Shown here piece after piece: positions 8,096 to 17,260 of a stretch of 64,000 bases of DNA. Every line of letters begins with the position of its first letter. Position 1 is the stretch's first letter. Location: assembly GCA_963737705.1 (NCBI GenBank), contig CAVTTP010000006.1, positions 372,001 through 436,000 on the forward strand, in the 5' to 3' direction. A program made the translations under genes and the position numbers. The notes under the pieces were generated by a model that saw only the letters and a program-made list of their open reading frames with translations, was not told the origin of the DNA and ran no database searches. The DNA comes from PALSA-607 sp963737705 (lineage in GTDB: Bacteria > Actinomycetota > Actinomycetes > Acidothermales > Acidothermaceae).

Positions 8096-8494
8096 GTGAG
8101 CACGACACTCGCACCCGCCGGTGCGCTTGGCATCGCCGAGATTCTTGAGGCAGCGCGCGCGCGTTTGCATCGAGTCACGCCGGCGCAGGCTTACGCCGAA
8201 GTCAACGGGGGCGCGGTGCTGGTCGACATCAGGCCGGCGGCACAACGTCAGGCCGAGGGCGAGATACCAGGCGCGATCGTCATCGAGCGCAACGTGCTGG
8301 AGTGGCGGCTCGACCCCCGCAGCGACCACCGATTGCCGATCGCGAGCTATTCATTACGCGTCATCGTCGTGTGCTCGGAGGGCTACACGTCGAGCCTCGC
8401 GGCCGCGAGCCTGCTCGACCTCGGTATTGCGGGAGCTACCGACCTCGACGGCGGCTTCGTGGCCTGGCAGGCCGCAGGCCTGCCCGTCACCTAG
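8096..8494 (+). CDS. Rhodanese-like sulfurtransferase
   Basis: 132 aa, GTG start with GAAGGAGAG upstream. It is a single rhodanese domain with the substrate loop VVCSEGYTSS (Cys about residue 93, the persulfide-carrying nucleophile), preceded by VLVDIRP and followed by DLDGGFVAWQAAGLPV. It transfers sulfane sulfur to thiol or cyanide acceptors. The gene is divergent from the cysteine dioxygenase gene across a shared regulatory region and is followed 60 bp later by a flavin disulfide oxidoreductase. A role in persulfide or thiol chemistry is likely. Confidence 0.92.
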   Translation: MSTTLAPAGALGIAEILEAARARLHRVTPAQAYAEVNGGAVLVDIRPAAQRQAEGEIPGAIVIERNVLEWRLDPRSDHRLPIASYSLRVIVVCSEGYTSSLAAASLLDLGIAGATDLDGGFVAWQAAGLPVT

Positions 8495-8554
8495 CGACGC
8501 CGAGAGGCGAGGTACCAGAATCGGGTGACCGACTTAGGGTCACTTGGAGGCCTC

Positions 8555-9925
8555 GTGGAGCAGGTGGACGTCGTCGTCATCGGGATGGGTCCTGGCGGCG
8601 AGGATCTCGCGGAGCGGTTGGCGGAAACGCACCTCGACGTCATCGGCATCGATCAGCGACTGGTCGGGGGCGAGTGCCCGTACTTCGGCTGCGTACCGAG
8701 CAAGATGATGATCCGCGCCGGGAACGCCCTCGCCGAAGGCCGCCGGATTCCGGGGCTCGCCGGTGACTCGCGCGTCATGGCCGACTGGGCGCCGGTCGCC
8801 GCGCGGATCAGGAACGAAGCCACCGACGACTGGAACGACCAGGTCGCCGTCGATCGGTTCGAGGGCAAAGGTGGCCGGTTTGTTCGCGGTCACGGCCGCC
8901 TGACCGGCCCGAAGACAGTCGCGGTCGGTGATCGCGAGTTCGAAGCCCGCCGCGCGATCGTGTTGAACACCGGCACCGATCCGCGGATCCCGCCGATCCC
9001 TGGCCTGGCCGGAACGCCGCTGTGGACCAACCGCGACGCCATCCAGGCGACGCAGGTCCCGGCGTCCCTCATCGTGCTTGGCGGCGGCGCGATCGGCGTC
9101 GAGCTGGCCCAGGTATTCGCCCGATTCGGTTCACACGTGACCGTGGTCGAAGCGGCACCCCAACTTGCCCCGTTCGAGGAGCCGGAGGCCGGCGCATTGC
9201 TCGCCGATGTCTTCGCGCGCGACGGAATCGACGTGCGGGTCGGGGTGTCGGCAACCGCCGTCAGGTACGACGGCGCCGGGTTCAGCCTCGACCTCGCCGA
9301 CGGAAACACGTTGCAGGCGGAGAAGTTGCTGGTGGCGACCGGCCGCATGGTCGACCTCGGCGCCGTCGGTCTCGACACTGTTGGCGTCGACATCACTGCA
9401 CACGCCGTCCCGGTCGACGCGCGCATGCGAGTCGCACCCGGCATCTGGGCCATCGGCGACATGACGGGCAAGGGGGCGTTCACCCACATCTCGATGTACC
9501 AGGCGGAGATCGCGCTCGCCGACATCCTTGGCGTCGAGGGTGTGACCGCTGCGGAATACGAAGCGCTGCCGAGGGTGACGTTCACTGACCCGGAGATTGG
9601 CAGCGTCGGGATAACGCAGGCACAGGCAACCAAGGCTGGCATCGATGTCCTGGTCGGGCGCGCAGCGTTGCCGTCCACGGCACGCGGCTGGATCCACGGT
9701 CCCGGGAACGACGGCCTCATCAAACTCATAGCCGACGCAGACCGCGGTGTCTTGGTCGGCGCAACGACCGTCGGCCCCTCGGGTGGCGAGATGATCGCCG
9801 CGCTCGTGGTCGCCATCCACGCTGCTGTTCCGCTCGAACGACTGCGGTCGATGATTTATGCGTATCCGACCTTTCACCGCGGGATTCTCGATGCGGTGAA
9901 GGACCTCCGGCGGCCCGCGGCCTAG
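8555..9925 (+). CDS. FAD-dependent pyridine nucleotide-disulfide oxidoreductase
   Basis: 456 aa from GTG 8555, which has GGAGG four bases upstream; a GTG at 8525 is in frame but less well placed. The class I features are complete: FAD-binding GMGPGGEDLA, redox pair in GGECPYFGCVPSKMM, NAD(P) site LGGGAIGVELAQVFARFG, the second FAD motif GIWAIGD, and the dimerisation domain ending YAYPTFHRGILDAVKDL, where the usual active-site His pair region is YPTFHR. It is closest to mercuric reductase/dihydrolipoamide dehydrogenase-like enzymes of unknown substrate. It lacks the C-terminal Cys pair of MerA. It could serve as E3 for the lipoyl protein at 55.2 kb, but the distance gives no support. Confidence 0.88.
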   Translation: MEQVDVVVIGMGPGGEDLAERLAETHLDVIGIDQRLVGGECPYFGCVPSKMMIRAGNALAEGRRIPGLAGDSRVMADWAPVAARIRNEATDDWNDQVAVDRFEGKGGRFVRGHGRLTGPKTVAVGDREFEARRAIVLNTGTDPRIPPIPGLAGTPLWTNRDAIQATQVPASLIVLGGGAIGVELAQVFARFGSHVTVVEAAPQLAPFEEPEAGALLADVFARDGIDVRVGVSATAVRYDGAGFSLDLADGNTLQAEKLLVATGRMVDLGAVGLDTVGVDITAHAVPVDARMRVAPGIWAIGDMTGKGAFTHISMYQAEIALADILGVEGVTAAEYEALPRVTFTDPEIGSVGITQAQATKAGIDVLVGRAALPSTARGWIHGPGNDGLIKLIADADRGVLVGATTVGPSGGEMIAALVVAIHAAVPLERLRSMIYAYPTFHRGILDAVKDLRRPAA

Positions 9926-9942
9926 AAAGCTGCCGTAGAAAG

Positions 9943-10545
9943 CTAGTGCAGGGTGTGAATTCGGGTGACCGGCCAGACCCGGACGAACGCGTGACCGATC
10001 ACGCTGCTTTCCGGAATCGTGCCGTTGTAACGCGAGTCTGAGGAGTCCGCTCGATGGTCGCCCATCACGAATAGCTGGCCTTTCGGCACCGTAACCGGAC
10101 CAAAGACAAACTCGTTGTTCTGGTAGACGTAGGGCTCGTTTTGGGGCACGCCGTTTACCTCGACGCGTCCTTGGGCGTCGCAGCACTGCACGGTGTCGCC
10201 AGGCAATCCGATGACGCGTTTGATGATGTCTTCGGGACCACCGACGACCGCGATCCAGCTGCCAGTGGCCTTGAACACCACGATGTCGCGGCGATGGATG
10301 CCGTGCAGCTTGTAGGAGAGCTTGTCGACGAGAACACGGTCGTCATTGCAGCCCGGAGTGCAGCCGTGCAACGTCTTCTCCATCGACCCGGAAGGAATCC
10401 GGTAGGACTGGACGACGAAGGTGCGCAGCACGAACGTACCGACGACGGTCAACACGAGCAGGATGATCCACTCGCGTCCCCGGTGAGTTTTCTTAGGCGC
10501 CGACTCACTCGTCGGCACTGACTCGTCGGTCACCACGCGCTGCAC
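9943..10545 (-). CDS. lepB: Signal peptidase I
   Basis: 200 aa. It has a cytosolic N-tail, one membrane helix (about 26-46) and then the extracellular S26 catalytic domain. The nucleophile Ser is in YRIPSGSMEKTL (about residue 54) and the general-base Lys in EDIIKRVIGLPGD (about residue 109). Box E is GDHRADSSDSR. It removes signal peptides from exported preproteins at the outer membrane face. It ends 17 bp from the convergent oxidoreductase gene, and manA lies 12 bp upstream on the same strand. Confidence 0.96.
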   Translation of the reverse strand: MQRVVTDESVPTSESAPKKTHRGREWIILLVLTVVGTFVLRTFVVQSYRIPSGSMEKTLHGCTPGCNDDRVLVDKLSYKLHGIHRRDIVVFKATGSWIAVVGGPEDIIKRVIGLPGDTVQCCDAQGRVEVNGVPQNEPYVYQNNEFVFGPVTVPKGQLFVMGDHRADSSDSRYNGTIPESSVIGHAFVRVWPVTRIHTLH

Positions 10546-10557
10546 ACGATGTACACG

Positions 10558-11730
10558 TCAGCTCGTCCCGGGATCGGCACGCATCAACACGCCGCTGCCG
10601 GCGACCGCAAGGTCGGCGCCCGCGAAGGCGAAGGCCGACTCGCCGGGACCAAGCGTCACGCTGCCATCGCGGTCGCCGATCTCGAGCTCACCCTCCAAGC
10701 ACAGCAGCACGGCGGGACCACTGGGTGCGAGACGTGTCATCGCGGTGATCTGCTGCCGGCGCAATTCGAACTCGGGCTGCTGTGTGGGCCACGTCTGGCC
10801 GCCTTCTGTCGACGCGACCGCAGCGACCAGGGCCGGCGGCGCAGCGTCAACGTGCAGGATCGCGCGCAACTCCACGGCAGACACGTGCTTGGGGGTCAGA
10901 CCACCTCGTATCACGTTGTCTGAGCCTCCGAGTACCTCGATGCCGGTGCCGTGCAGATACATGTGGATCTGCCCCGGTCGAACATACAGACCCTCCAGCG
11001 GGTGCATCGTCAGGTAGTTCAGGAGCAGCACACCGATGACGCCTGGGTCGCTGGGATAGTTCGCGGCCAGCCCCGGGATCCACGGTCCAACGCCCCCGGC
11101 GGCGACATCGCTGCACGCGTTGGCCACCTCAGAGACGAGCCTGGCCCGGTCGTCAGCCGGCCACTCGATCAGTCGAAGGAAAACCTCGCCCGTCGGCGTC
11201 CCGCCTTCAAGCGCTTCGATCAATGGCTCTAGACCGGCGACTCGCAACGTTGACAGAGTCGCGGCAGCCTCGTCAGCCGGCCGAAAACCTTGCAAGACAT
11301 TGAAATCTGTCAGTGCCACGAGCAGTTCGGGCTTGCCGAACGGATCGCGGAAATTCCGGTCGGGTGCGAGCCGGTCGGTACCCGCGGCCTCTTCGGCCGC
11401 AAAGCCGCGCTGGGCCTGCTCGTCGTCGGGGTGGACCTGCAGCGAGAGCGGATGCTCGGCGGCGAGCACCTTCAGTAGGAACGGCAGCCGCGGGCCGAAC
11501 CGCTCGAAGCAAAGCTCACCCAGGACGCCGACCGGGTCGGCCGCGATCACGGCGTCCAGGCTCACTCGAGTCGAGCCGTCTTCGAGCTCAGACGGCGCCT
11601 GCGGATGGGCGCCCATCCACAACTCGGCCTCCGCAACCCCAGTCGCCGAGCGGCCCTGAAGGTTCGCAATGGCGTCGCGGGAGCCCCAGGCATAGGTCAT
11701 CACCGGGTTCACCATGCGACGGACGGTCAT
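10558..11730 (-). CDS. manA: Mannose-6-phosphate isomerase, class I
   Basis: 390 aa. It interconverts mannose 6-phosphate and fructose 6-phosphate, feeding GDP-mannose for glycans. Characteristic stretches are NPVMTYAWGSRDAIA, LPFLLKVLAAEHPLSLQVHPDDEQA (zinc-binding Gln/His), FGKPELLVALTDF (zinc Glu) and QIHMYLHGTGIEVLGGSDNVIRGGLTPKHV (zinc His and active-site Arg). Length and motif order are normal for the type I family. It lies directly upstream of lepB on the same strand. Confidence 0.95.
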   Translation of the reverse strand: MTVRRMVNPVMTYAWGSRDAIANLQGRSATGVAEAELWMGAHPQAPSELEDGSTRVSLDAVIAADPVGVLGELCFERFGPRLPFLLKVLAAEHPLSLQVHPDDEQAQRGFAAEEAAGTDRLAPDRNFRDPFGKPELLVALTDFNVLQGFRPADEAAATLSTLRVAGLEPLIEALEGGTPTGEVFLRLIEWPADDRARLVSEVANACSDVAAGGVGPWIPGLAANYPSDPGVIGVLLLNYLTMHPLEGLYVRPGQIHMYLHGTGIEVLGGSDNVIRGGLTPKHVSAVELRAILHVDAAPPALVAAVASTEGGQTWPTQQPEFELRRQQITAMTRLAPSGPAVLLCLEGELEIGDRDGSVTLGPGESAFAFAGADLAVAGSGVLMRADPGTS

Positions 11731-11822
11731 GCCCGCGAGCCTATTCGGCCCGTCCGGGCGCCCCGGGCGCCGACGCGGCTTCAGCGCTTTAGTGCCGGGT
11801 GCGGCCGTTCGATGGTGAACAC

Positions 11823-12743
11823 ATGACGGCCGCGACGACCCAGCGCTGGGTGTGTCCCGCCTGCCGGCAGGCGAACGCGGTGGAAGCCGACCTGTGCGAT
11901 GGCTGCGGGGTGAGCTTCACGGCGCTGCTGCGCGGGCCCCAAGCTGCGGTCAACCTGTCAACTGCCCGACTGCCTGGTCAACTGCGAGGTGCACCTTCCG
12001 CGACTCCTCTGCTCGGCAAGGGCCTGACCGCCATTCTCGAAATCGGCGTCGTCCTCGGGCTGCTGCTGTTGTGGAAGCTCGCGAGCGCAGTGTCACTCGG
12101 AGACACCGCGGCTGCCTTCGCGCGCGGCCGGTGGATCTGGCATCTCGAGCGGACCTTGCGGCTACCCAGCGAAGTCAGCGTGCAAGCAGGACTGCTCGCG
12201 CATCCCGCCCTCGTCCGCGTCGTCAACCTCTACTACCTGGTCGCCCACTTCGGCAGCCTCGTCATCTTCTTGCCATGGATGTTCATTTGGCACCGTGAGC
12301 AGTACCGCCGCTGGCGCAACACCATCGCGCTGTTCACCGGAGTCTCGTTACTGATCCAGCTGGTCGCCGTCGCGCCACCCCGGCTGCTTCCGCAGTTCGG
12401 TTTCGTTGACACTGCCGCGCGCTACCACGAGTCGGCGTACACGCACCTTGGCCAAGGGCTGACCGGTCAACTCTCGTCGATGCCATCGATCCACGTTGGG
12501 TGGGCAATCGCGATCGCGATGGCAGTCATCTCGACAAGTACCAGCCGGTGGCGGTGGCTCGTCGTCGCGCAGCCGATCCTGACCGTTTATGCCGTGGTCG
12601 CGACGGCGAATCACTTCTGGCTCGATTGCGTTGCGGCAACCGGATTGGTGCTGCTCGTTTTCGCCGCCGTCACTTGGTGGGGACGTCGAGTGCAACCCAC
12701 CGTTCGCAACGGCGCGGAGGCCGACCCAGCGCCAGCGAGGTGA
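11823..12743 (+). CDS. Zinc-ribbon plus PAP2/IPC-synthase-like membrane protein
   Basis: 306 aa from ATG 11823; a GTG at 11799 adds eight residues. The first 30 residues form a zinc ribbon (CPAC...CDGC) of the RanBP2-like type. The rest holds about six membrane segments with the PAP2-type phosphatase motifs SMPSIHVGWA (catalytic His region) and NHFWLDCVAA. This matches the inositolphosphotransferase/AUR1-like branch that acts on lipid phosphates at the membrane. The zinc ribbon would lie in the cytosol and may bind a partner protein. It ends where the convergent response regulator ends, with no gap. Substrate unknown. Confidence 0.8.
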   Translation: MTAATTQRWVCPACRQANAVEADLCDGCGVSFTALLRGPQAAVNLSTARLPGQLRGAPSATPLLGKGLTAILEIGVVLGLLLLWKLASAVSLGDTAAAFARGRWIWHLERTLRLPSEVSVQAGLLAHPALVRVVNLYYLVAHFGSLVIFLPWMFIWHREQYRRWRNTIALFTGVSLLIQLVAVAPPRLLPQFGFVDTAARYHESAYTHLGQGLTGQLSSMPSIHVGWAIAIAMAVISTSTSRWRWLVVAQPILTVYAVVATANHFWLDCVAATGLVLLVFAAVTWWGRRVQPTVRNGAEADPAPAR

Positions 12744-13391
12744 TCAGGCGATGCCAGCTTGGTGCGCCAGCACAACAGCGGCAACCCGGTCACGGGCATC
12801 GAGCTTCATCAACACGTGCGCGACATGCGTCTTCGCGGTCGCTTCACCAATGAACAACTCATTCGCTATCTCAGCGTTGGAATAACCGCGACCAAGTAAC
12901 TGCCAGACCTCGCGTTCTCGCGCGCTCAGCGTGTCGGCGCCAGGGGTTGACTGCCCCGGCGGTGCCGAGCGCGTGTACGTCTCGATCAGCCGCCGGGTCA
13001 CCGATGGTGCGAGCAACGCCTCGCCCAACGCGGCAGTGCGGATGCCGGCGACCAGTTGATCGTCCGCAACGTCTTTGACCAAGAAGCCGTCGGCGCCCGC
13101 CCGCAGTGCTTGGTAGACGTTCTCATCGAGGTCGAATGTCGTAAGAATGATGACCCGGATGTCGGCGCACTCAGGCGCGGCACGGATTAGGCGAGTCGCC
13201 TCGATGCCGTCGACACCCGGCATGCCGATGTCCATCAACACGACGTCGGGGCGCAGGTCCGCAGTGAGCTGCGCCGCTGCGAGGCCGTCGGCCGCTTCGC
13301 CGACGATCGACAGGTCCGGTTCAGCCTCAAGGATAGTTCGCAGCCCAGTGCGGATCAGGGGCTGATCGTCGGCAACCAATACGCGGATCAT
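12744..13391 (-). CDS. Response regulator, NarL/LuxR family
   Basis: 215 aa. The receiver domain has the acidic pair ADDQ, phospho-acceptor Asp54 in VVLMDIGMPGVDG, the Thr in VIILTTF and the Lys in FLVKDV. A C-terminal LuxR helix-turn-helix follows (LSAREREVWQLLGRGYSNAEIA...VKTHV-like AKTHVAHVLMKLDARDR). It overlaps the sensor kinase stop by four bases (ATGA), so the two are translationally coupled. The divergent membrane gene beyond the kinase is a plausible target. Confidence 0.95.
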   Translation of the reverse strand: MIRVLVADDQPLIRTGLRTILEAEPDLSIVGEAADGLAAAQLTADLRPDVVLMDIGMPGVDGIEATRLIRAAPECADIRVIILTTFDLDENVYQALRAGADGFLVKDVADDQLVAGIRTAALGEALLAPSVTRRLIETYTRSAPPGQSTPGADTLSAREREVWQLLGRGYSNAEIANELFIGEATAKTHVAHVLMKLDARDRVAAVVLAHQAGIA

Positions 13392-15358
13392 GTACTCGGC
13401 GCGAGGTCCGGCATCGTGGCGCTCACCCTGAACCCTCCAGCTGGGGTCACGTCCGCCGCGAGGAAACCACCGACGACGGTGAGCTGCTCGCGCAGGCCCT
13501 GCAAGCCTGTGCCTGCGCCGAGGGTCTCACCTGGGCAGACATTTGGTGGCGAGTTTGTCACGCCGATGGTGATCGTGTTGTCACTGCGCACGACGTCAAT
13601 AACAACATTGCTGCCCGGAGCATGTCGCATGGCATTGGTCAACGCCTCCCGCACAATTCGGTAGCCGAGGTGGCCGCCGAGCTCGCGGAGCGACGCTGCG
13701 CTGCTGAGACCGTGCAGGGTCACGAAGAGTCCAGCCGCCTCGGCGTCCCGACAAATCTCTGCTACAGAAGGCGACTCACTGACAGCCGAAGCGGGCGACT
13801 CTGGCTCATGTCCCTCGTTGCCGTGCAATCTGCCTAACAGCTCGGACAACGCTGTCAGCGTGTGGTCGACCGCGGTACGGACCACAGCGATGTGCTCGTC
13901 GCGGCGCGCCTCGTCGAGGGTCCATACTCGCCGGGCGGCGGAGGCATGCAGGACTACAACGGTCAGCGAGTGTGCAATCGCGTCATGCAACTCGCGCGCC
14001 AATGCTCGCCTTGCGTCGTCTACTGCCCGAACGGTTGCGATCTGGGCGGCTTCCCGTCGCCGCCAACCGGCATCGGTCGCGGCTTCGAGTTGCCTCAACG
14101 ACCGGCGAACCGCTGCCGCAACCAGCGCGGCGGCGAGCTCAATGCCAAGGGCTCCGCACACATCGACCACTGCGTAGGCGTGGCCGTCGAGCGTCGGTAG
14201 CGCAACGGTTGTCGCAATGCACGTTGTGAGCGCAACCAACCCTTGTGTGCGCCTCGCCGCTGCGCCGGCCAGCAGAGGCAGAGCGAGCTGCAGTGGAACG
14301 GTCAGCGGGCCACCCAATGCCTCGACCGGGTGATGCACGACCGTGAAGACCATGACCGCGGTGCAGCTCACGATCGCGGCGGCGGCCAATGCTCGGCGCG
14401 CGACCGCCAGTGGCAACACGACGATGGCAGCAAGTAGCGTCTGCGGCCCCGGTAAGTCCATAGCTAGCGTTAGCGCCAAGGCCAGAGCCGCCGCCGCCAT
14501 TGCAAGGTCGACGAGGTGAGCGGGCAGCAAAGTCCGAGGTCCTAGCCGAACGATCGGCGCGTCAGTGTCGGCGGTGGTCGCCAACAACACATCGACTCGG
14601 TCGCGAAACGTGGAGATGCTCGTGAACTCCGGCTCCGCTGTCGCCGGTGCGCGCAGCTGGTGCACGTGCGCACGCATCGACGCGAGCGTTGCCCGCGCAA
14701 TCTGCTCGAGCCGCTCGATGTGCTCTGCACGTTCGAAGTGATCTGCCGAGGTCCGCACGCCAACCTGCCGGAGCGACGCAACGCCTTCGAGTAGGCCCAC
14801 CTCGATCGCGGCGACGTCCGGTGTCGCGACGTCGCGGCCTACGGCGGGGTCGACAGTCGTGACCTCCATCCGGCTTGCAAGAGTGCGCCACACCCGGACC
14901 AAGGCACTGACTGCAGTTGGGGCGATCACAAGTAACGCTTCGAAGAATGCGAACGCGCTCGCGCGCGAGCCGTTTGACGGAGCAAGGAGTTGGGCGACCG
15001 CAACGGCCACGGCGCAGATCGCGACACTCACAGCGGCGACGCGAACTGTGGCGTGACTAACGACGCCGAACACAACCGCAATCATCGCGACGAAGCAGAG
15101 CGGACCCGCGGCATTGCCGATGCTTGCTGTCTCGACGACAACGGCGACGCCAACCGACGATGCGGCGACCATTGGGCAGCTCCGAGCGAACGCGGAGCCG
15201 GCCATCGCCAAGCCCCCTAGCACCGCGGCGACCCGAGGGACGACGCCCGCAGGCGGATCGAACGTGGCGATGCCGAGAGACCCGACCGTCAAGAGCCCAG
15301 CCGCAGCCCGGTCGGCAGGTGACCCCGGCGACCAGGCTGACCGTGTCCACCCGTTCAC
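13388..15358 (-). CDS. Two-component sensor histidine kinase with two membrane blocks
   Basis: 656 aa from GTG 15358. The first membrane block spans about residues 18-155. A cytosolic helical stretch (about 160-270) follows, including a kinase-like dimerisation pattern (LEQIARATLASMRAHVHQLR). A second membrane block is at about 278-425. A complete HisKA_3 helix carries the phospho-acceptor in RELHDAIAHSLTVVV (His458), then an HATPase region with NAMRHAP and GTGLQGLREQL. Ordinary kinases of this class are about 400 aa, so it looks like two sensor halves joined, with the first having lost its ATPase domain. It works with the response regulator that overlaps its stop. Signal unknown. Confidence 0.9.
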   Translation of the reverse strand: MNGWTRSAWSPGSPADRAAAGLLTVGSLGIATFDPPAGVVPRVAAVLGGLAMAGSAFARSCPMVAASSVGVAVVVETASIGNAAGPLCFVAMIAVVFGVVSHATVRVAAVSVAICAVAVAVAQLLAPSNGSRASAFAFFEALLVIAPTAVSALVRVWRTLASRMEVTTVDPAVGRDVATPDVAAIEVGLLEGVASLRQVGVRTSADHFERAEHIERLEQIARATLASMRAHVHQLRAPATAEPEFTSISTFRDRVDVLLATTADTDAPIVRLGPRTLLPAHLVDLAMAAAALALALTLAMDLPGPQTLLAAIVVLPLAVARRALAAAAIVSCTAVMVFTVVHHPVEALGGPLTVPLQLALPLLAGAAARRTQGLVALTTCIATTVALPTLDGHAYAVVDVCGALGIELAAALVAAAVRRSLRQLEAATDAGWRRREAAQIATVRAVDDARRALARELHDAIAHSLTVVVLHASAARRVWTLDEARRDEHIAVVRTAVDHTLTALSELLGRLHGNEGHEPESPASAVSESPSVAEICRDAEAAGLFVTLHGLSSAASLRELGGHLGYRIVREALTNAMRHAPGSNVVIDVVRSDNTITIGVTNSPPNVCPGETLGAGTGLQGLREQLTVVGGFLAADVTPAGGFRVSATMPDLAPST

Positions 15359-15514
15359 GCGCCCAGGTTAGGGCGACGGCACGCGACCCGCATCCGCTTC
15401 AAAGATGACCCGAGGTCAGCCCGCGGGATGACGCGGAAATCGTCCTCACGCTGACGCGATCGGCATCGCGTGAACCTTACGGTCGTGCCACCCCTTCGAC
15501 CGAAAGGATCGTTC

Positions 15515-16075
15515 ATGCGCAGGGATAAGTGGTTCGCCGCGAGAGTGCTTCTCGTCATCGCAGGTCTGCTGTTCGCGGCGGTGGCAGTCGCCGACCTGGC
15601 GACGAATGTGGCATCGGGCCCGCGTTTACACACCGCTGGCGACTACCTGTTTGAGTCCCTGCTGATCCCCTACGCGGCTGTTACCTTGGCCGCGGTGTAC
15701 CAGCTCCGCAAAGCCGGAGTCGACGGCGACAGTCGGGCTGGTCGGATCGGGGTGCATCTTGCGGCCATGGGCCTGCTCGGATTTCTCGCACCGGGGATCG
15801 TGACACTTGTCAGTGGCAACGCGGACGCACTTGGTCCGGTGTACTTCCTGGCCGAACTCCTGTCTGTCGTAGGAATCGCACTCGTTGGTTACGCGGTGCT
15901 GCGATCCGGGCGAGCACCGCGGTGGGTCGGGCCAGTGCTCGCCATTGGCTGGCTTCTGGGCAGCCCGGTGATGCAGAACGTGCCTGGTGTCAGCCTCGTC
16001 GGGGCGGCTGCATTCGTAGTCGTGGCAGCGGGACTCGCGCCCAGGGATCGCAGGACGGATCTCGCTCTTACGTGA
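15515..16075 (+). CDS. Hypothetical membrane protein
   Basis: 186 aa from ATG 15515, chosen because AAAGGA lies six bases upstream; the frame is open 15 codons further. It has about five to six hydrophobic segments (DKWFAARVLLVIAGLLFAA; YLFESLLIPYAAVTLAAVY; GVHLAAMGLLGFLAPGIVTL; VYFLAELLSVVGIALVGYAV; WVGPVLAIGWLLG). No catalytic motif is seen. It is divergent from the sensor kinase with about 155 bp between starts. It may be regulated by, or signal to, that kinase. Function unknown. Confidence 0.82.
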   Translation: MRRDKWFAARVLLVIAGLLFAAVAVADLATNVASGPRLHTAGDYLFESLLIPYAAVTLAAVYQLRKAGVDGDSRAGRIGVHLAAMGLLGFLAPGIVTLVSGNADALGPVYFLAELLSVVGIALVGYAVLRSGRAPRWVGPVLAIGWLLGSPVMQNVPGVSLVGAAAFVVVAAGLAPRDRRTDLALT

Positions 16076-16328
16076 GGCCCGCCGGTGCCTCGTCGAGAAT
16101 CGAAAGGATCGCGTGGGCGAGAGCGCGCGCAGAGTCGGCGGTCAACTCAGCCGCAACCCGTGCGCTTGGCCCCAGCACTGGATTTCGCAGATCGATGTTG
16201 AGGGTGTGACCGGCCTGCGCGTGCACTGGGTGATCGAAGTACACGCTGACGTCGGTGACGTTGAACCACTCGGGTTGACCTTTGGCACTGCCGCTCGCGG
16301 CAAGCGTCCTCGTTATATAGGTGCACAT
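16068..16328 (-). CDS. DUF6295 family small protein
   Basis: 86 aa from ATG 16328, one base after the stop of the hydrolase gene and with GGGAG seven bases upstream. The sequence MCTYITRTLAASGSAKGQPE followed by WFNVTDVSVYFDHPVHAQAGHTL then NIDLRNPVLGPSARVAAEL matches the conserved pattern I know for DUF6295, a small actinobacterial family rich in conserved His and Asp. No biochemical function is known. It forms a two-gene operon with the dienelactone hydrolase. It ends eight bases inside the convergent membrane protein gene. Confidence 0.85.
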   Translation of the reverse strand: MCTYITRTLAASGSAKGQPEWFNVTDVSVYFDHPVHAQAGHTLNIDLRNPVLGPSARVAAELTADSARALAHAILSILDEAPAGLT

Positions 16329-16329
16329 C

Positions 16330-17073
16330 TCAGGCTCCCAAGTAACGGCCGAAGAACTCCTCGATGCGCTGCCAGCCTTCGGTCGCGGCGGCGGGTCGAT
16401 AACTCGGCCGGTCGCTCGCGAAGAAGCCGTGGCCTGCGTCGTCGTAGCTGTGGAACTCATACGTCTTTCCGGCGGCGTCGAGCGCCTGCTGCAACTCAAG
16501 AACGTGTTCGGGTGACGGGTACTTGTCCTCCGCGCCAAAAAGGCCAAGCAGTGGGCAACTCAGCTGCGGCGCGCGATCGACGATCGGTCCGGCCTTCAGA
16601 GGCATGCCTTCTGGGACGGCGCCGACGACGAATGCGCCGTAGCAGTCAACTGCCGCGTCGAGCGGAAGGCTGGTCGCCGCCAAGAACGACTGCCGGCCGC
16701 CCGAGCAATAACCGATGACGCCGACTTTGCCGTTCGAGTTAGGCAGCGCGCGCAAGTAAGCCGCGGCACCTCCGACGTCGCCCACCAATCGTTCGTCGGG
16801 CACACCACCCTGAGCACGCACCAGCGCGGCCGCGTCGTCGGGTTTCGCGCCGGGAGCATCGCGCGAATAAAGGTTCGGCATCACGGCTACGTAGCCGAGC
16901 GTCGCGAAGCGGCGGGCGATCTCCTTGGTAGCAGCGTCGTACCCCGGCAAGTGGTGAATCACCACGACCGAGCCGAAAGGCCCCGGTCCAAGCGGGCGAG
17001 CGGAGTAGGCCTCGATCAGGTCGCCACCGTGGCCGTTGATCGCGGTGGTCTCGGCCAAGATTCCGTCGTACAT
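16330..17073 (-). CDS. Dienelactone hydrolase family protein
   Basis: 247 aa. It is an alpha/beta hydrolase with a Cys nucleophile in VGVIGYCSGGRQSF, an acid in LGLFGAEDKYPSPE and the His in YDDAGHGFF, the order expected for carboxymethylenebutenolidase-type enzymes that open lactone rings. No chlorocatechol or other ring-cleavage genes are nearby, so the natural substrate is unknown. It is translationally linked to a DUF6295 gene. Confidence 0.92.
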   Translation of the reverse strand: MYDGILAETTAINGHGGDLIEAYSARPLGPGPFGSVVVIHHLPGYDAATKEIARRFATLGYVAVMPNLYSRDAPGAKPDDAAALVRAQGGVPDERLVGDVGGAAAYLRALPNSNGKVGVIGYCSGGRQSFLAATSLPLDAAVDCYGAFVVGAVPEGMPLKAGPIVDRAPQLSCPLLGLFGAEDKYPSPEHVLELQQALDAAGKTYEFHSYDDAGHGFFASDRPSYRPAAATEGWQRIEEFFGRYLGA

Positions 17074-17260
17074 CGACGCTCCTCATGGTTGCGTTCTCAG
17101 CGGGTTCGCCTGCCGGCGCGAAACCACGTTACGTCGACCTGCTCAAAGTGCTGACAGGGCCTACGGCTTGACGGCATCATCATTGGCGGATCACTCACCG
17201 GCCCACCAATCGGACCACCTCCCGGGTGACTTGTGATCGCGGCGTCTAGGTGAGGTCGTC

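Noticed and set aside
7726..8178. N-terminal extension of the cysteine dioxygenase frame to 8178
   Set aside because: The extension is Arg/Ala-rich, crosses the leader peptide and the divergent rhodanese start, and the ATG at 7725 has its own ribosome site.
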